A stretch of 64,000 nt of DNA from Parahoeflea olei (GCF_001703635.1 NZ_LQZT01000012.1:124001-188000); one strand, 5' to 3'; numbered from the stretch's first letter, positions 26,851 to 35,417 are shown. Made by a program: numbers and translations. Notes: generated by a model not told the origin, from the letters alone.

Positions 26851-27653
26851 GGGCGAAGCTCCATCTTGCGCTCCGCCCGGCGGCGGAAGAGTTCGGCGGC
26901 GGTCAGCATCAGCAGCGAGGCCGCGATCAGGATCGAGCCGAGCGCCAGCACGTTGGGAAGCTTGGCGGCGAAGCGCAGCTGTCCCCAGATATAGACGGGC
27001 AAAGTGGGCTCGGTGCCGCTCAGGAAAAAGGCGAGGATGAACTCGTCGAGCGAAATGGTGAAAGTCACGAGCAGGCTCGAGACGATCGAGGGGGCCAGCA
27101 TCGGCAGCGTCACCCGGCGCAGCGTGCCGAAGCCGGTTTCGCCCAGATCGCGCGAGGCCTCCTCCATGCTCGGGTCGAAGCCCTCGAATCCCGAGACCAG
27201 CACCGTCACCGAATAAGGCACGCAGATCAGCAGGTGCCCGAGGATCACCGTGAGCAGCGACAGCTGGACGCCGAGGCCCAGCAGCACCACCAGCAGCGAA
27301 ATGGCAATGATGATTTCGGGCAGGATCAGCGGCGCCATGATCACGCTGCTTGCGGCCGCCATGCCGCGGAAGCGGTGGCGCGTCATGGCGCGGGCGGCGC
27401 AGATGCCGAGCACGGTGCTCAGGAGTGCCGCCGAGACGCCGACGATCAGCGAGTTCCATGCAGCCCCGTGCATGGCCTCGTTGCCGGCGAGGCTTGCGTA
27501 CCATTTGGTGGTGAAGCCGACCAGCGGCAGCTTGGGCGTCGCGGAATCGTTGAAGGAAAACACCGGCAGCAGCAGCACCGGGAAATAGAGGATCGCCACA
27601 TAGACGATCACATAGGCCGCGAGGAGGCGTCGGGAGAGGGCGCCGGGTCTCAT
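26847..27653 (-). CDS. Polyamine-type ABC importer permease (PotC-like), importer 2
   Basis: A 268-aa permease. PotC-type features are YFPVLLLPVFSFNDSATPKLPLVGFT near residues 23-48 and the docking loop EASRDLGETGFGTLRRVTLP at about 176. ISLDEFILAFFLSGTEPTLPVYIW follows. The start at 27653 overlaps the PotB-like stop by 4 bp. It sits in the middle of a leftward PotB-PotC-PotA operon. Confidence 0.92.
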   Translation of the reverse strand: MRPGALSRRLLAAYVIVYVAILYFPVLLLPVFSFNDSATPKLPLVGFTTKWYASLAGNEAMHGAAWNSLIVGVSAALLSTVLGICAARAMTRHRFRGMAAASSVIMAPLILPEIIIAISLLVVLLGLGVQLSLLTVILGHLLICVPYSVTVLVSGFEGFDPSMEEASRDLGETGFGTLRRVTLPMLAPSIVSSLLVTFTISLDEFILAFFLSGTEPTLPVYIWGQLRFAAKLPNVLALGSILIAASLLMLTAAELFRRRAERKMELRP

Positions 27654-28576
27654 TTGACGAGCCTCTTCAAGCCCGCGATCAGGAGCACGATGGCGCCCGC
27701 GACCATGGTGACGATCACCATGGTGGAAACGGCCAGCGCCGCGCCCAGCGGCCAGTTCGAGGCCTTGCCGAACTGCACCTGGATGGCGTTGGCGATCATG
27801 ACGCCGTCCTTGCCGCCGACGAGCTTCGGCGTCACGTAATCGCCGACGGTCGGGATCATGACGATCATCAGGGCTGCGATGATGCCGGGCGCGGTCAGCG
27901 GCAGGGTGATGCGGAGGAAGCGCCGGACCGGGCCGTCGCCGAGATCGGCCGCGGCTTCGAGCAGCGAGCGATCCAGCTTTTCGAGCGAGACGAACAGCGG
28001 CAGGATCGCGAAGGCCGCCCAGCTGTGGGCGAGCGTGATGATGGCGGCATTGACGTTGTAGATCAGCGAACTCAGCGGCTCGGCGATCACGCCGAGATAC
28101 AGAAGCGTCTCGTTGAGCACGCCCTTGTAGCCGAGGATCACCTTCCACGACAGGATCCGCAGCAGGTAGCCCGACCAGAACGGCACCGTGATGATGAAGA
28201 GCCACAGGCCCTTGTAGCGGCCGCCGCGGAAGGAGACGAACCAGGCCACCGGATAGGCGAGGATGACGGTGACGAAGGCGACAGTGACGGAGACGAACAG
28301 CGAGCGGAACAGCAGGTCGCGATAGATCGGCTCTGTGAGCGCCGCCTTGTAGTTCTCGAGCGTGAAGCTGCGGTCGATGGTCAGATAATCCTGCGACCAG
28401 AAGCTGTTGGCGACGATGACGATGATCGGGCCGATCAGCAAGAGCAGCGCGTAAATCAGCGGCGGCGAGATCGTGACCCAGCCCTTGCCCGCCTCGGTTT
28501 GCAGCCAGCGGGACCCGGGTGTCCGGCTCCCGGCGCGCGCGGCGGGCATCGTGGGGGCTGATGTCGGCACTCGCAT
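27650..28576 (-). CDS. Polyamine-type ABC importer permease (PotB-like), importer 2
   Basis: A 308-aa permease with a hydrophilic N-terminal tail, first span ISPPLIYALLLLIGPIIVIVAN, and the docking loop EAAADLGDGPVRRFLRITLP near residue 227. The ATG at 28576 abuts GAGGAG with no spacer; the GTG two codons later (28570) has that site six bases upstream and may be the true start. It is first gene of the operon, with operator copy D about 145 bp upstream, shared with the divergent aminotransferase. Confidence 0.88.
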   Translation of the reverse strand: MRVPTSAPTMPAARAGSRTPGSRWLQTEAGKGWVTISPPLIYALLLLIGPIIVIVANSFWSQDYLTIDRSFTLENYKAALTEPIYRDLLFRSLFVSVTVAFVTVILAYPVAWFVSFRGGRYKGLWLFIITVPFWSGYLLRILSWKVILGYKGVLNETLLYLGVIAEPLSSLIYNVNAAIITLAHSWAAFAILPLFVSLEKLDRSLLEAAADLGDGPVRRFLRITLPLTAPGIIAALMIVMIPTVGDYVTPKLVGGKDGVMIANAIQVQFGKASNWPLGAALAVSTMVIVTMVAGAIVLLIAGLKRLVK

Positions 28577-28719
28577 CTCCTCACCGATTGTGATGTGCGC
28601 CGGCTGTTCCCGTTGCCGGTCCTGTGCGGCCCTGGTTTTTCGCTCCGGGCGCGCAACACATGCGTCCGATTGGAAGCCAAAAGGGAGTTGAATGCAAGGT
28701 GTTTTTCTGCCAAATTGAC

Positions 28720-28733
28720 TGAACAGCCATTCA
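28720..28733. promoter_or_regulatory. BetI/TetR-type operator, copy D
   Basis: TGAACAGCCATTCA reads TGAATGGCTGTTCA on the other strand, 11 of 14 matches to copy C. It lies between the divergent importer 2 operon and the class III aminotransferase gene (73 bp away). Confidence 0.58.
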
Positions 28734-28805
28734 ATAACTGTGTCCGGCAGCGCCTCCAAGCTGTTGAAAACCGGGGCTCTGCTTCCGTTTCAGGAAAGCG
28801 TTCCC

Positions 28806-30200
28806 ATGTCCCATTCCGCTGCCGCTCTTTACAAAAAGGCCACCCAGGACGCCAAGGATCACCTGATCCAGCCCTGGCCGTCGGCGGGCTCGATCGGCGC
28901 GGAGGCGCGCGGCGTCCTGGGGCAGGGCGAGGGCATCTATGTGCATGACGACAGGGGCCGCAAACTGATCGACGGGCCGGCCGGGATGTGGTGCACCAAT
29001 GTCGGCCACCGCAACGCGGTGCTCGCCGACACGCTGCGCGAGCAGGCGATGGAGCTGTCCTACAATTCGCCCTGGTACACCTCGAACGAGCCGTCGGCGG
29101 AGCTTGCGCGGCGGATCGGCGCGCATGCGCCGGGCGATCTCAACCATGTGTTCTTCACCACCGGCGGGTCGACAGCGGTCGAAAGCGCGCTCAGGCTCGC
29201 CCAGTACTACAACAATGTGCGCGGGCTCGAGGGCAAGAAGAAGTTCATCTGCCGCGACGGCGGCTATCACGGCAGCACCTATCTGTCGGCGAGCCTCAAT
29301 GGCAGTCAGCGCTCGCGCAACTGGATGGATTTCGCCGACGACATGATGATCCGGCTGTCCTGTCCCGATCCGTTCCGGCGGCCGAAGGGCATGAGCCTGG
29401 AAGCGTTCCGCGACCAGCTCGTCAAGGAGTTCGCAGACGCGGTGGCCGCGCATGGGGCCGACACGATCGCCGCCTTCATCGGCGAGCCGATCATGGCCTC
29501 GGGCGGGGTGATCGTCCCGCCGGAGGGCTACTTCAAGGCGATCCGCGAGATCTGCACCGAGAACGACATCCTGTTCATCGCCGACGAGGTGGTCACCGCC
29601 TTTGGCCGGCTCGGGCATGTGTTCGCCTCGGAAGCCTGTTTCGATGTGGTCCCGGACATCATCACCTTCGCCAAGGGCGTGACCTCGGGCTATTTCCCGC
29701 TCGGCGGCATGGCGGTGTCCGACCGGCTGTTGTCGACGCTGCGTAATTCCAACCATCCCGAGGCGATGTATGCCCATGGGCTCACCTATTCGAGCCACCC
29801 GATCGGCTGCGCGGTCGCGCTCAAAAATCTCGACATTCTCGAAGGCGGCTTGCTCGACCATACCCGCGAGATCACGCCCTATTTCCACGACAAGCTGAAG
29901 CGGCTCGAAGAGCTCGATCTGGTGGGCGAAGTGCGCGGCATGGGGCTGATGGCCTGCATCGAATGCGTGGCCGACCGGGAAAGCCAGAACCCGATCCGGC
30001 TCGACACCGAGGTGGGCGTGCGGATCGACCGGCACTGCCAGGAACTCGGGCTGCTGCTCAGGCCGCTCGTGCACATGTGCGTGATGTCGCCACCGCTGGT
30101 GATCACGCGCGAACAGATCGACACCATGGCCGACATCCTGCACGAGGGCATTTCCCGCACCATGCGCGACCTGCGCGCCGAAGGCATCTGGAACGGGTGA
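28806..30200 (+). CDS. Class III pyridoxal-phosphate aminotransferase
   Basis: A 464-aa omega-aminotransferase of the ornithine/putrescine/taurine-pyruvate class. PLP contacts are FFTTGGSTAVESALR near 116-130, DGGYHGSTYL, Asp260 in LFIADEVVTAFGR, and the Schiff-base Lys290 in ITFAKGVTSGYFPLGG. It transfers an amino group from a primary amine to pyruvate or 2-oxoglutarate. The ATG at 28806 follows AGGAAAG; the in-frame upstream Met (28740) is only just past the operator. The substrate is probably the amine imported by the neighbouring Pot-like system. Confidence 0.9.
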   Translation: MSHSAAALYKKATQDAKDHLIQPWPSAGSIGAEARGVLGQGEGIYVHDDRGRKLIDGPAGMWCTNVGHRNAVLADTLREQAMELSYNSPWYTSNEPSAELARRIGAHAPGDLNHVFFTTGGSTAVESALRLAQYYNNVRGLEGKKKFICRDGGYHGSTYLSASLNGSQRSRNWMDFADDMMIRLSCPDPFRRPKGMSLEAFRDQLVKEFADAVAAHGADTIAAFIGEPIMASGGVIVPPEGYFKAIREICTENDILFIADEVVTAFGRLGHVFASEACFDVVPDIITFAKGVTSGYFPLGGMAVSDRLLSTLRNSNHPEAMYAHGLTYSSHPIGCAVALKNLDILEGGLLDHTREITPYFHDKLKRLEELDLVGEVRGMGLMACIECVADRESQNPIRLDTEVGVRIDRHCQELGLLLRPLVHMCVMSPPLVITREQIDTMADILHEGISRTMRDLRAEGIWNG

Positions 30201-30248
30201 GCCAGGAAAATGCCCGGGGCGGAAGTCTTGGAACCAGACATGGAAAAG

Positions 30249-30282
30249 CCGCCCCCGGATTGCTCCGCGGGGCGTCTTTTTC
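30249..30282 (+). terminator. Rho-independent terminator after the aminotransferase
   Basis: A GC-rich stem (CGCCCC and CGGA pairing with TCCG and GGGGCG, one mismatch, TTGC loop) is followed by TCTTTTTC. It lies between the convergent aminotransferase and Rieske oxygenase genes. Confidence 0.75.
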
Positions 30283-30300
30283 GTTGCGAACGCTTCGGAG

Positions 30301-31503
30301 TTAGCCAGTCGCAGCCATCTCCGCGTTCAGCCTTGCGACATCGTCCTCGTGCGGGCGGTCTTCGAGATTGGCGACCGGCAGCACCGCGCGCAGATGATCG
30401 TGGTGGGTGCGCACGCCGTATTCGAGGTCGGAGAGATAGAAGCCCTGGAAGGCCTTCGAATTCATCGCCTCGTTCGACCATTCGGTGAGCCGCACGTCCT
30501 CGCCCATGGTCTCGTAGTCGATGCGCATGGCGAGCTTGCGGGCGGCGGTCTGTTCGCGGGTCTCCTCGCGGTAGCGGTAGATTGCGCCACGCAGCAGTGT
30601 CTCGCCGGTCGAGAGCGGGAATTCCTGGTAGAACTGCACGAGTTCCGGTGTGGCGGCGATCACGGCATTGGGGAACAGGCCGTAATAGACCCAGGCGCGC
30701 GCCAGATGTTCCGGCATGCCCGGGCGCGGCTGCATCACCTTGAGATAGTTGCGCACGCTCCAGCGCCGGCCGTTCTCGTTGCACTCGGCATGGGAGCGGG
30801 CAACACCGCCGACGAAGGGTTCGTCGTAGTAGGAGCGGCCATAGAGATCCTGCAGCGCGGGATGGGCCAGCGCCACGTGATAGCCCTCGTTGTCGACGTC
30901 GCGCACCGATTTCCAGTTGACCTTGGAGACCATGGTCCAGATCTCGCCGGCGGGAACCATGGTCTCGATGTCGAAATGCGCGATCTCGTCGGCGAAGGGG
31001 CTGAAGAGGTCGGCGACCGACGGCTGCGGTCCCTTCTCGAAGCGGACAAAGGCGAAGCCGTTCCAGATCTCGGCCTCGAGCTTCTGCAATCCGAATTCCT
31101 CCTTGTCGAGCTCGGGGAAGGATTTCGGCCGCGCGGCCCCGCGCAGGGTGCCGTCGAGATTGTAGACCCAGCCATGGAATGGGCAGACCAGCGCGCCCTT
31201 GCACGATCCCTTCTCCTCTGCCACCACGCGCGCGCCGCGGTGGCGGCACATGTTGTGGAAGGCGCGCACTACGCCATCGGCGCCGCGCAGGATCAGCGCG
31301 CGCTCGCCGCAGATATCGACGGCGAGATAGGTGCCGGGATCGGGCACGTCGGAGACATGGCAGGCGATCTGCCAGTGCTTGCGGAACAGCTCCTGCTTCT
31401 CGAGTTCGAGGAAGGCATCGCTGTGATAGGTCCAGCCGGGCAGGCCGCAGCGATCCCAGTTTTCCGGGGTGGAAATATCGCGATGGAAGACGGGGCTGTT
31501 CAT
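30301..31503 (-). CDS. Rieske non-heme iron oxygenase, quaternary-amine (CntA/GbcA) type alpha subunit
   Basis: A 400-aa oxygenase. The Rieske cluster ligands are Cys86-His88 (NMCRHRGA) and Cys107-His110 (LVCPFHGW). The mononuclear iron site is near NEGYHVALAH, with His209 and His214. The acidic bridging residue three before the first His is Glu206; classical ring-hydroxylating dioxygenases have Asp there, whereas carnitine and betaine oxygenases use Glu. That points to oxidative demethylation or C-N cleavage of a quaternary amine. No reductase is adjacent. A 9-bp-arm palindrome sits right before its ribosome site. Confidence 0.83.
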   Translation of the reverse strand: MNSPVFHRDISTPENWDRCGLPGWTYHSDAFLELEKQELFRKHWQIACHVSDVPDPGTYLAVDICGERALILRGADGVVRAFHNMCRHRGARVVAEEKGSCKGALVCPFHGWVYNLDGTLRGAARPKSFPELDKEEFGLQKLEAEIWNGFAFVRFEKGPQPSVADLFSPFADEIAHFDIETMVPAGEIWTMVSKVNWKSVRDVDNEGYHVALAHPALQDLYGRSYYDEPFVGGVARSHAECNENGRRWSVRNYLKVMQPRPGMPEHLARAWVYYGLFPNAVIAATPELVQFYQEFPLSTGETLLRGAIYRYREETREQTAARKLAMRIDYETMGEDVRLTEWSNEAMNSKAFQGFYLSDLEYGVRTHHDHLRAVLPVANLEDRPHEDDVARLNAEMAATG

Positions 31504-31513
31504 GGCTCACCTT

Positions 31514-31535
31514 TTTCTGAGTGAATACTCAGAAA
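31514..31535. promoter_or_regulatory. Operator-like palindrome before the Rieske oxygenase
   Basis: Perfect 9-bp arms TTTCTGAGT and ACTCAGAAA are separated by GAAT, ending 11 bp from the ATG and therefore positioned to block transcription or initiation. The core TGAGTGAATACTCA shares 10 of 14 positions with the TetR-type operators at 10-29 kb, so a related TetR-family repressor is plausible. Confidence 0.65.
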
Positions 31536-31641
31536 GTAAGGCGAAGCCGCGACCGCGTCAAGCCGCAGGCCCGGGCATTGGCCTGCGCGGGCCTGGAAGG
31601 AGGCTCAAATCGGGGCTGGGACAGCGGGCCTGGCGCCCGGG

Positions 31642-32955
31642 TCACATCTGCGAGGGCAGCACCAGCACCAGCCAGGGAAACAGCACCAGGATCAGCAGGC
31701 GGACGATGTCCATCATCCAGAACGGCGTCACGCCCTTGAAGATGGTGGCGACGGAAATGTCGCCGACCACGCTTCTCAGGATGAACACGTTCAGGCCGAC
31801 CGGCGGGGTGATCAGGCTGATCTCGGTCACGACCACGACGACGATGCCGAACCAGACCGCATCGAAGCCGAGCCCGGTGACGATCGGGAAGAAGATCGGC
31901 ACCGTCAGAAGCAGCATGGACAGGCTTTCGAACACGCAGCCGAGCGCGACATAGATCAGGATGATGACGGTGATCACCAGCCAGGGCGAAAGCTCGGCGC
32001 TGACGATCATCTCTTTCAGGCTTTCGGGCAGGCCGGCATAATTGACGAAGTTCGAAAAGATCCAGGCGCCGATCAGAACGCTGAACAGCTGCGCGGTGGT
32101 GCCCGCCGTCTCCTTGAGTACGGTCAGCGTTTCGCGCACCGTGAGGCTGCCGCGAAACAGCGCGATCAGGAAGGCACCCATGGCGCCCATGCCCGCGGCT
32201 TCGGTGGGCGAGAAGGTCAAGTGGATCGGCCAGAAATCGAGTGCGCCGTAGAGCCCGCCGATCACCAGGAAGAACAGCAGCAGAACCGACCAGACGCCCC
32301 TGAGCGCGGCCATCTTCTCGGAAAAGCTGAAGCGGCGCCCGGCGGGGCCGGCGTCGGGATTGCGATAGACCGAGATCTGCACCGCGACGAGATAGAACAG
32401 GATGCCGAGAATCCCGGGAATGATGCCGGCGATGAACAGCTTGCCGATCGAGGTTTCGGTCAAGAGCCCGTAGATCACCAGGATCACCGAGGGCGGAATG
32501 AGGATGCCGAGCGTGCCGCCGGCGGCGATCGAGGCCGAGGAGAGTTCGTCCGAATAGCCGAGTTTGCGCATTTCCGGCATCACCACCTTGGACATGGTGG
32601 CGGCGGTGGCGAGCGAGGAGCCGCAGATGGCGGCGAAACCGCCGCAGGCGGCGATGGTGGCCATCGCCAGGCCGCCGCGGAAATGGCCCAGGAAGGCGTT
32701 CGAGACCTGGTAGAGTTCGCGGCTGATGCCACCCTTGTTGACGAACAGGCCCATCAGGATGAACAGCGGCACCACCGACAGGCCGTAGTCCTGGCTGGTG
32801 TCGATGATCAGCCGCGAGACCAGCGAGATCGCCGCCCGGAAGCCGGTTTCATAGGTCATGCCGACCATGCCGACCACGCCCATGGCAAAGGCGATGGGCA
32901 TGCGCAACAGCACCAGGATCAGCACTGCGGCAAAGCCGATCAGGGATTCAATCAC
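31642..32955 (-). CDS. TRAP transporter large permease (DctM type)
   Basis: A 437-aa, roughly 12-span membrane subunit of a tripartite ATP-independent periplasmic transporter, which uses an ion gradient to import a carboxylate. DctM features are the opening LIGFAAVLILVLLRMPIAFAMG, PLFILMGLFVNKGGISRELY, GGFAAICGSSLATAATM, and GIVVVVVTEISLITPPVGLN. The GTG start at 32955 overlaps the small-permease stop by 8 bp; the in-frame upstream Met would run deep into that gene. Confidence 0.9.
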   Translation of the reverse strand: MIESLIGFAAVLILVLLRMPIAFAMGVVGMVGMTYETGFRAAISLVSRLIIDTSQDYGLSVVPLFILMGLFVNKGGISRELYQVSNAFLGHFRGGLAMATIAACGGFAAICGSSLATAATMSKVVMPEMRKLGYSDELSSASIAAGGTLGILIPPSVILVIYGLLTETSIGKLFIAGIIPGILGILFYLVAVQISVYRNPDAGPAGRRFSFSEKMAALRGVWSVLLLFFLVIGGLYGALDFWPIHLTFSPTEAAGMGAMGAFLIALFRGSLTVRETLTVLKETAGTTAQLFSVLIGAWIFSNFVNYAGLPESLKEMIVSAELSPWLVITVIILIYVALGCVFESLSMLLLTVPIFFPIVTGLGFDAVWFGIVVVVVTEISLITPPVGLNVFILRSVVGDISVATIFKGVTPFWMMDIVRLLILVLFPWLVLVLPSQM

Positions 32956-33454
32956 GGGCGCCTCCGAGCAGGTCGGGCTTGAACAGGGTGACCACACCGC
33001 GCAGCGCCATGGCCGCGGCGGTGATCAGGGTCATGAAGGCGATGAACCAGGTGATGTAATGCACCGGGATCGCCAGATATTCCGTGAGGTCGCCATAGCT
33101 GCGGGCGCGGTCGGCAAGATCGAAGCAGCGCAGCGCCGGCCAGACCAGCAGCACGCCGCAGGCGAGCGTGATCAGCCCGTCGAGCACCCGTTCGACACCG
33201 GCGCGGTGGAACAGCGGATCGAGCAGGTCGACGACGATGTGCTCGGCCCTTCCGGAGATCACCGGCAGCGCGGAGAACACGATCACCGCCATGGCGATGC
33301 GGGTCAGTTCGGTCGCCGCCTCTATCGGCGCGGAAAAGGTCGAACGCATGATCACGTCCGCGAAGGTCAGGACCATCAGCACGAACAGGGTCGCCGCGGC
33401 CAGCAGCATCGGTAGCTCCGACAGCCGGTGCAGCAGTCTGGCAATGGATTTCAT
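32948..33454 (-). CDS. TRAP transporter small permease (DctQ type)
   Basis: A 168-aa four-span DctQ subunit with MLLAAATLFVLMVLTFADVIMRSTF near the N-terminus and YITWFIAFMTLITAAAMALRG towards the C-terminus. I set the start at 33454, where GGGAG is seven bases upstream; the in-frame Met six codons earlier has no such site. It is paired with the DctM-like subunit by overlap. Confidence 0.87.
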   Translation of the reverse strand: MKSIARLLHRLSELPMLLAAATLFVLMVLTFADVIMRSTFSAPIEAATELTRIAMAVIVFSALPVISGRAEHIVVDLLDPLFHRAGVERVLDGLITLACGVLLVWPALRCFDLADRARSYGDLTEYLAIPVHYITWFIAFMTLITAAAMALRGVVTLFKPDLLGGARD

Positions 33455-33632
33455 GAACGGCTCCCAGGGCATAACCGGCCGGAGCGGCGTGGAGACCGGC
33501 GGGGTCAGGCCTCACGCACTCAGCCTGTCGTGGGTAGTTTGCCTGTCGCGGGCCGCGCGCGCAACGGGCGGCGCGGCACCGGCAGGATCGGCGGAGGGCG
33601 CGCCGCAACGCTCGCCCCCTCCGCGAGGGCTC

Positions 33633-34655
33633 CTACTTGCCGTAGGAGGCCATTGTTTCGGCCACCATGTCATGGGCGGCCTGCGCATCGATGCCGAGGT
33701 CGGAAATCTCGGCCAGAACCTTGGCGCGGACGCGCTCGGCCATTTCGGCGAACTTGGCCTGGTCTTCCTCGCTGGCGGTGACGATGGTGTTGTCACCTGC
33801 GGCAAGGGTCGCGGCGCGCGCGTCGTCGTCGCTCTTGTCCCAGGCAATGCCCATCATCTTCGATGCCGGCTCGCCGAACACCTTCTCTTCAAGCGCCGTC
33901 TTGACGTCATCAGGCAGGGAGTCGAACTTTTCCTGGCTCATCAGCACGGCAAAGGCGCCGCGGTAGAAGCCGCCCGGCATTTCATAGACATTCTTGGCGA
34001 CTTCGTTGAGCTTGAAGCTCAGGCGTTCGCCCATGTTCATCGCCACCGCGTCGGCGGCGCCCGACGACAGGGTTTCGTAGACCTTGGGGGCGGGCACCTG
34101 GATGCCGACCAGACCGAGTTCGGCGCCGACATCGGCGGAAACGCCGCCGCCGAGACGGGTCTTGAGGCCATTGAGGTCGGCAAGCGTCTTGACCGGCTTG
34201 TTGGAGTGGATCTGGCCGGGGCCGTGGGTGGTGAGCGCGATCACCTTGGTGCCCTTGAACTCGTCGGCCTTGGCCAGGAATTGTTCGTGCGCGCGCCAAT
34301 AGGCGACGGAGGCGGCCTCGGCGCTGCCCTGGTAGCCCGGAAGTTCGATCAGCTTGGTGGCGATGAAGCGCCCCGGCTGATAGCCGTTGAAGAGGATGGT
34401 GATGTCGGCGGCGCCGTCGAGGATCAGGTCCATCTGCGCCGGCGGCGGCGCCAGGCCCAGCTTGATCTCGCCGCTGACCTTGCCGTCCGTCGCCTGTTCC
34501 ATCATGTCGATCAGCCCCTCCAGCATGTCGACATTGATCGGATGTGCGGGCGGCAGCCAGCTGGAAATGGTCAGGTTGATGTCGGCGGCGAGGGCGGAGG
34601 CGGTAAAGCCGACGGCCATCACCGTGCTCGCAATCAGAGTCCGAATCTTGGTCAT
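33633..34655 (-). CDS. TRAP transporter solute-binding protein (DctP type)
   Basis: A 340-aa periplasmic binding protein. The signal peptide ends TASALA|AD near residue 23. Family strings are LTISSWLPPAHPINVDMLEG, then SNKPVKTLADLNGLKTRLGG, where the Arg typically binds the ligand carboxylate, and AAPDAVAMNMGE-like text near residue 200. The ATG at 34655 has GGGAGGAAGTGC upstream. It is first of dctP-Q-M, with two MarR-type operators 57-96 bp upstream. The ligand should be an organic acid; context suggests an aryl-acetate. Confidence 0.88.
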   Translation of the reverse strand: MTKIRTLIASTVMAVGFTASALAADINLTISSWLPPAHPINVDMLEGLIDMMEQATDGKVSGEIKLGLAPPPAQMDLILDGAADITILFNGYQPGRFIATKLIELPGYQGSAEAASVAYWRAHEQFLAKADEFKGTKVIALTTHGPGQIHSNKPVKTLADLNGLKTRLGGGVSADVGAELGLVGIQVPAPKVYETLSSGAADAVAMNMGERLSFKLNEVAKNVYEMPGGFYRGAFAVLMSQEKFDSLPDDVKTALEEKVFGEPASKMMGIAWDKSDDDARAATLAAGDNTIVTASEEDQAKFAEMAERVRAKVLAEISDLGIDAQAAHDMVAETMASYGK

Positions 34656-34711
34656 GCACTTCCTCCCGGTAAGTGTGGCCAACCGTTCCCATGTGTCAGC
34701 CACGATCCGAG

Positions 34712-34731
34712 AAACATGCATTATCATATAA
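34712..34731. promoter_or_regulatory. MarR-type operator 1 (before dctP-like gene)
   Basis: AAACATG-CATTAT-CATATAA: a 7-6-7 inverted repeat of which the left arm is exact and the right arm matches 5 of 7 positions of CATGTTT. It directly abuts operator 2. Confidence 0.6.
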
Positions 34732-34751
34732 AAACATGCAATGTCATGTTT
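34732..34751. promoter_or_regulatory. MarR-type operator 2 (before dctP-like gene)
   Basis: A perfect 7-6-7 inverted repeat AAACATG-CAATGT-CATGTTT. It overlaps the last bases of marR and lies about 77 bp before the TRAP binding-protein start. With operator 1 it forms a tandem site. The third copy controls the catabolic operon. Confidence 0.7.
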
Positions 34752-35274
34752 CCGTTTTTTTTGACCTGGCCTTTCCGGCTCCAGTCCGGCTCGGTTCCTC
34801 GGGGGCGGGGCGGGCGACCGCCTCCGCCTCCAGGCGTTCGATCATGGTGCGCAGCGTCTGCTTGATTTCCTTGCCGGTATTGTCCCTGAAGGCGTTGAGC
34901 AGGTCGCGCTCATTGGCTTTGGCGTCGGCCACCAGGCGCTCGGCCATGGTGCGGCCCTCGTCGGTCAGGAACACGCGCACGCGGCGGCCGTCCTCGGGGT
35001 CGGAGCGGCGGCTGACGAGACCACGCTTGTCCATCTGGATGATGATCTTGGTAAGCCGCGACTGCTCGATCATGGCGTAGCGCGCGAGCTCGGTCACCAT
35101 CGATCCGTCCCAGTCGGTCAGGCAGGCAAGCACCCGCCATTCGGGCACGCGCAGGCCATGGGTGCGCACATGGGCGTGAAACCGCGCGCTCGCCGCCTCG
35201 CTGGCCGCGGCCAGCAGGTAGAGCAGGTAATTGGGGACAAAAAGCGCCTGTTGGTCGTCGTCTTTCGTGCTCAT
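34744..35274 (-). CDS. MarR-family repressor of the aryl-acid operon
   Basis: A 176-aa MarR regulator. The winged helix at about residues 45-110 includes VPEWRVLACLTDWDGSMVTE, MIEQSRLTKIIIQMDKRGLV and SDPEDGRRVRVFLTDEG. The C-terminal tail is Lys/Arg/Ala-rich. The start MSTKDDD at 35274 is preferred over in-frame codons upstream that lack a ribosome site. It is divergent from the reductase gene. Auxin-degradation loci of the iac and iad types are controlled by MarR proteins, which fits the proposed pathway. Confidence 0.9.
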   Translation of the reverse strand: MSTKDDDQQALFVPNYLLYLLAAASEAASARFHAHVRTHGLRVPEWRVLACLTDWDGSMVTELARYAMIEQSRLTKIIIQMDKRGLVSRRSDPEDGRRVRVFLTDEGRTMAERLVADAKANERDLLNAFRDNTGKEIKQTLRTMIERLEAEAVARPAPEEPSRTGAGKARSKKTET

Positions 35275-35387
35275 CCGGTCTTCCGCGTCGCCTTGCTCAT
35301 CACTGCTGCCGCACCTTTCCGGGCAGGCAGGCAGGTTGGCGGGCAGCTTACATCGCATTCCGGGGGCGCATCATCAATAAAAAGCTC

Positions 35388-35416
35388 TTGACACGGAATA
35401 TATGAAAATTCATGTT
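35388..35416 (+). promoter_or_regulatory. Promoter of the Rieske/CoA operon
   Basis: A perfect -35 TTGACA (35388-35393), a 17-bp spacer, and CATGTT (35411-35416) as a moderate -10. The -10 lies inside the MarR-type operator, so the promoter should be repressed until effector binding. Confidence 0.6.
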
Positions 35417-35417
35417 T
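35398..35417. promoter_or_regulatory. MarR-type operator 3 (before the Rieske operon)
   Basis: ATATATG-AAAATT-CATGTTT has the same 7-6-7 layout as operators 1 and 2; the right arm is exact and the left arm matches 5 of 7. It covers the likely -10, and its position argues against an ATG start at 35412 for the reductase. Confidence 0.65.
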
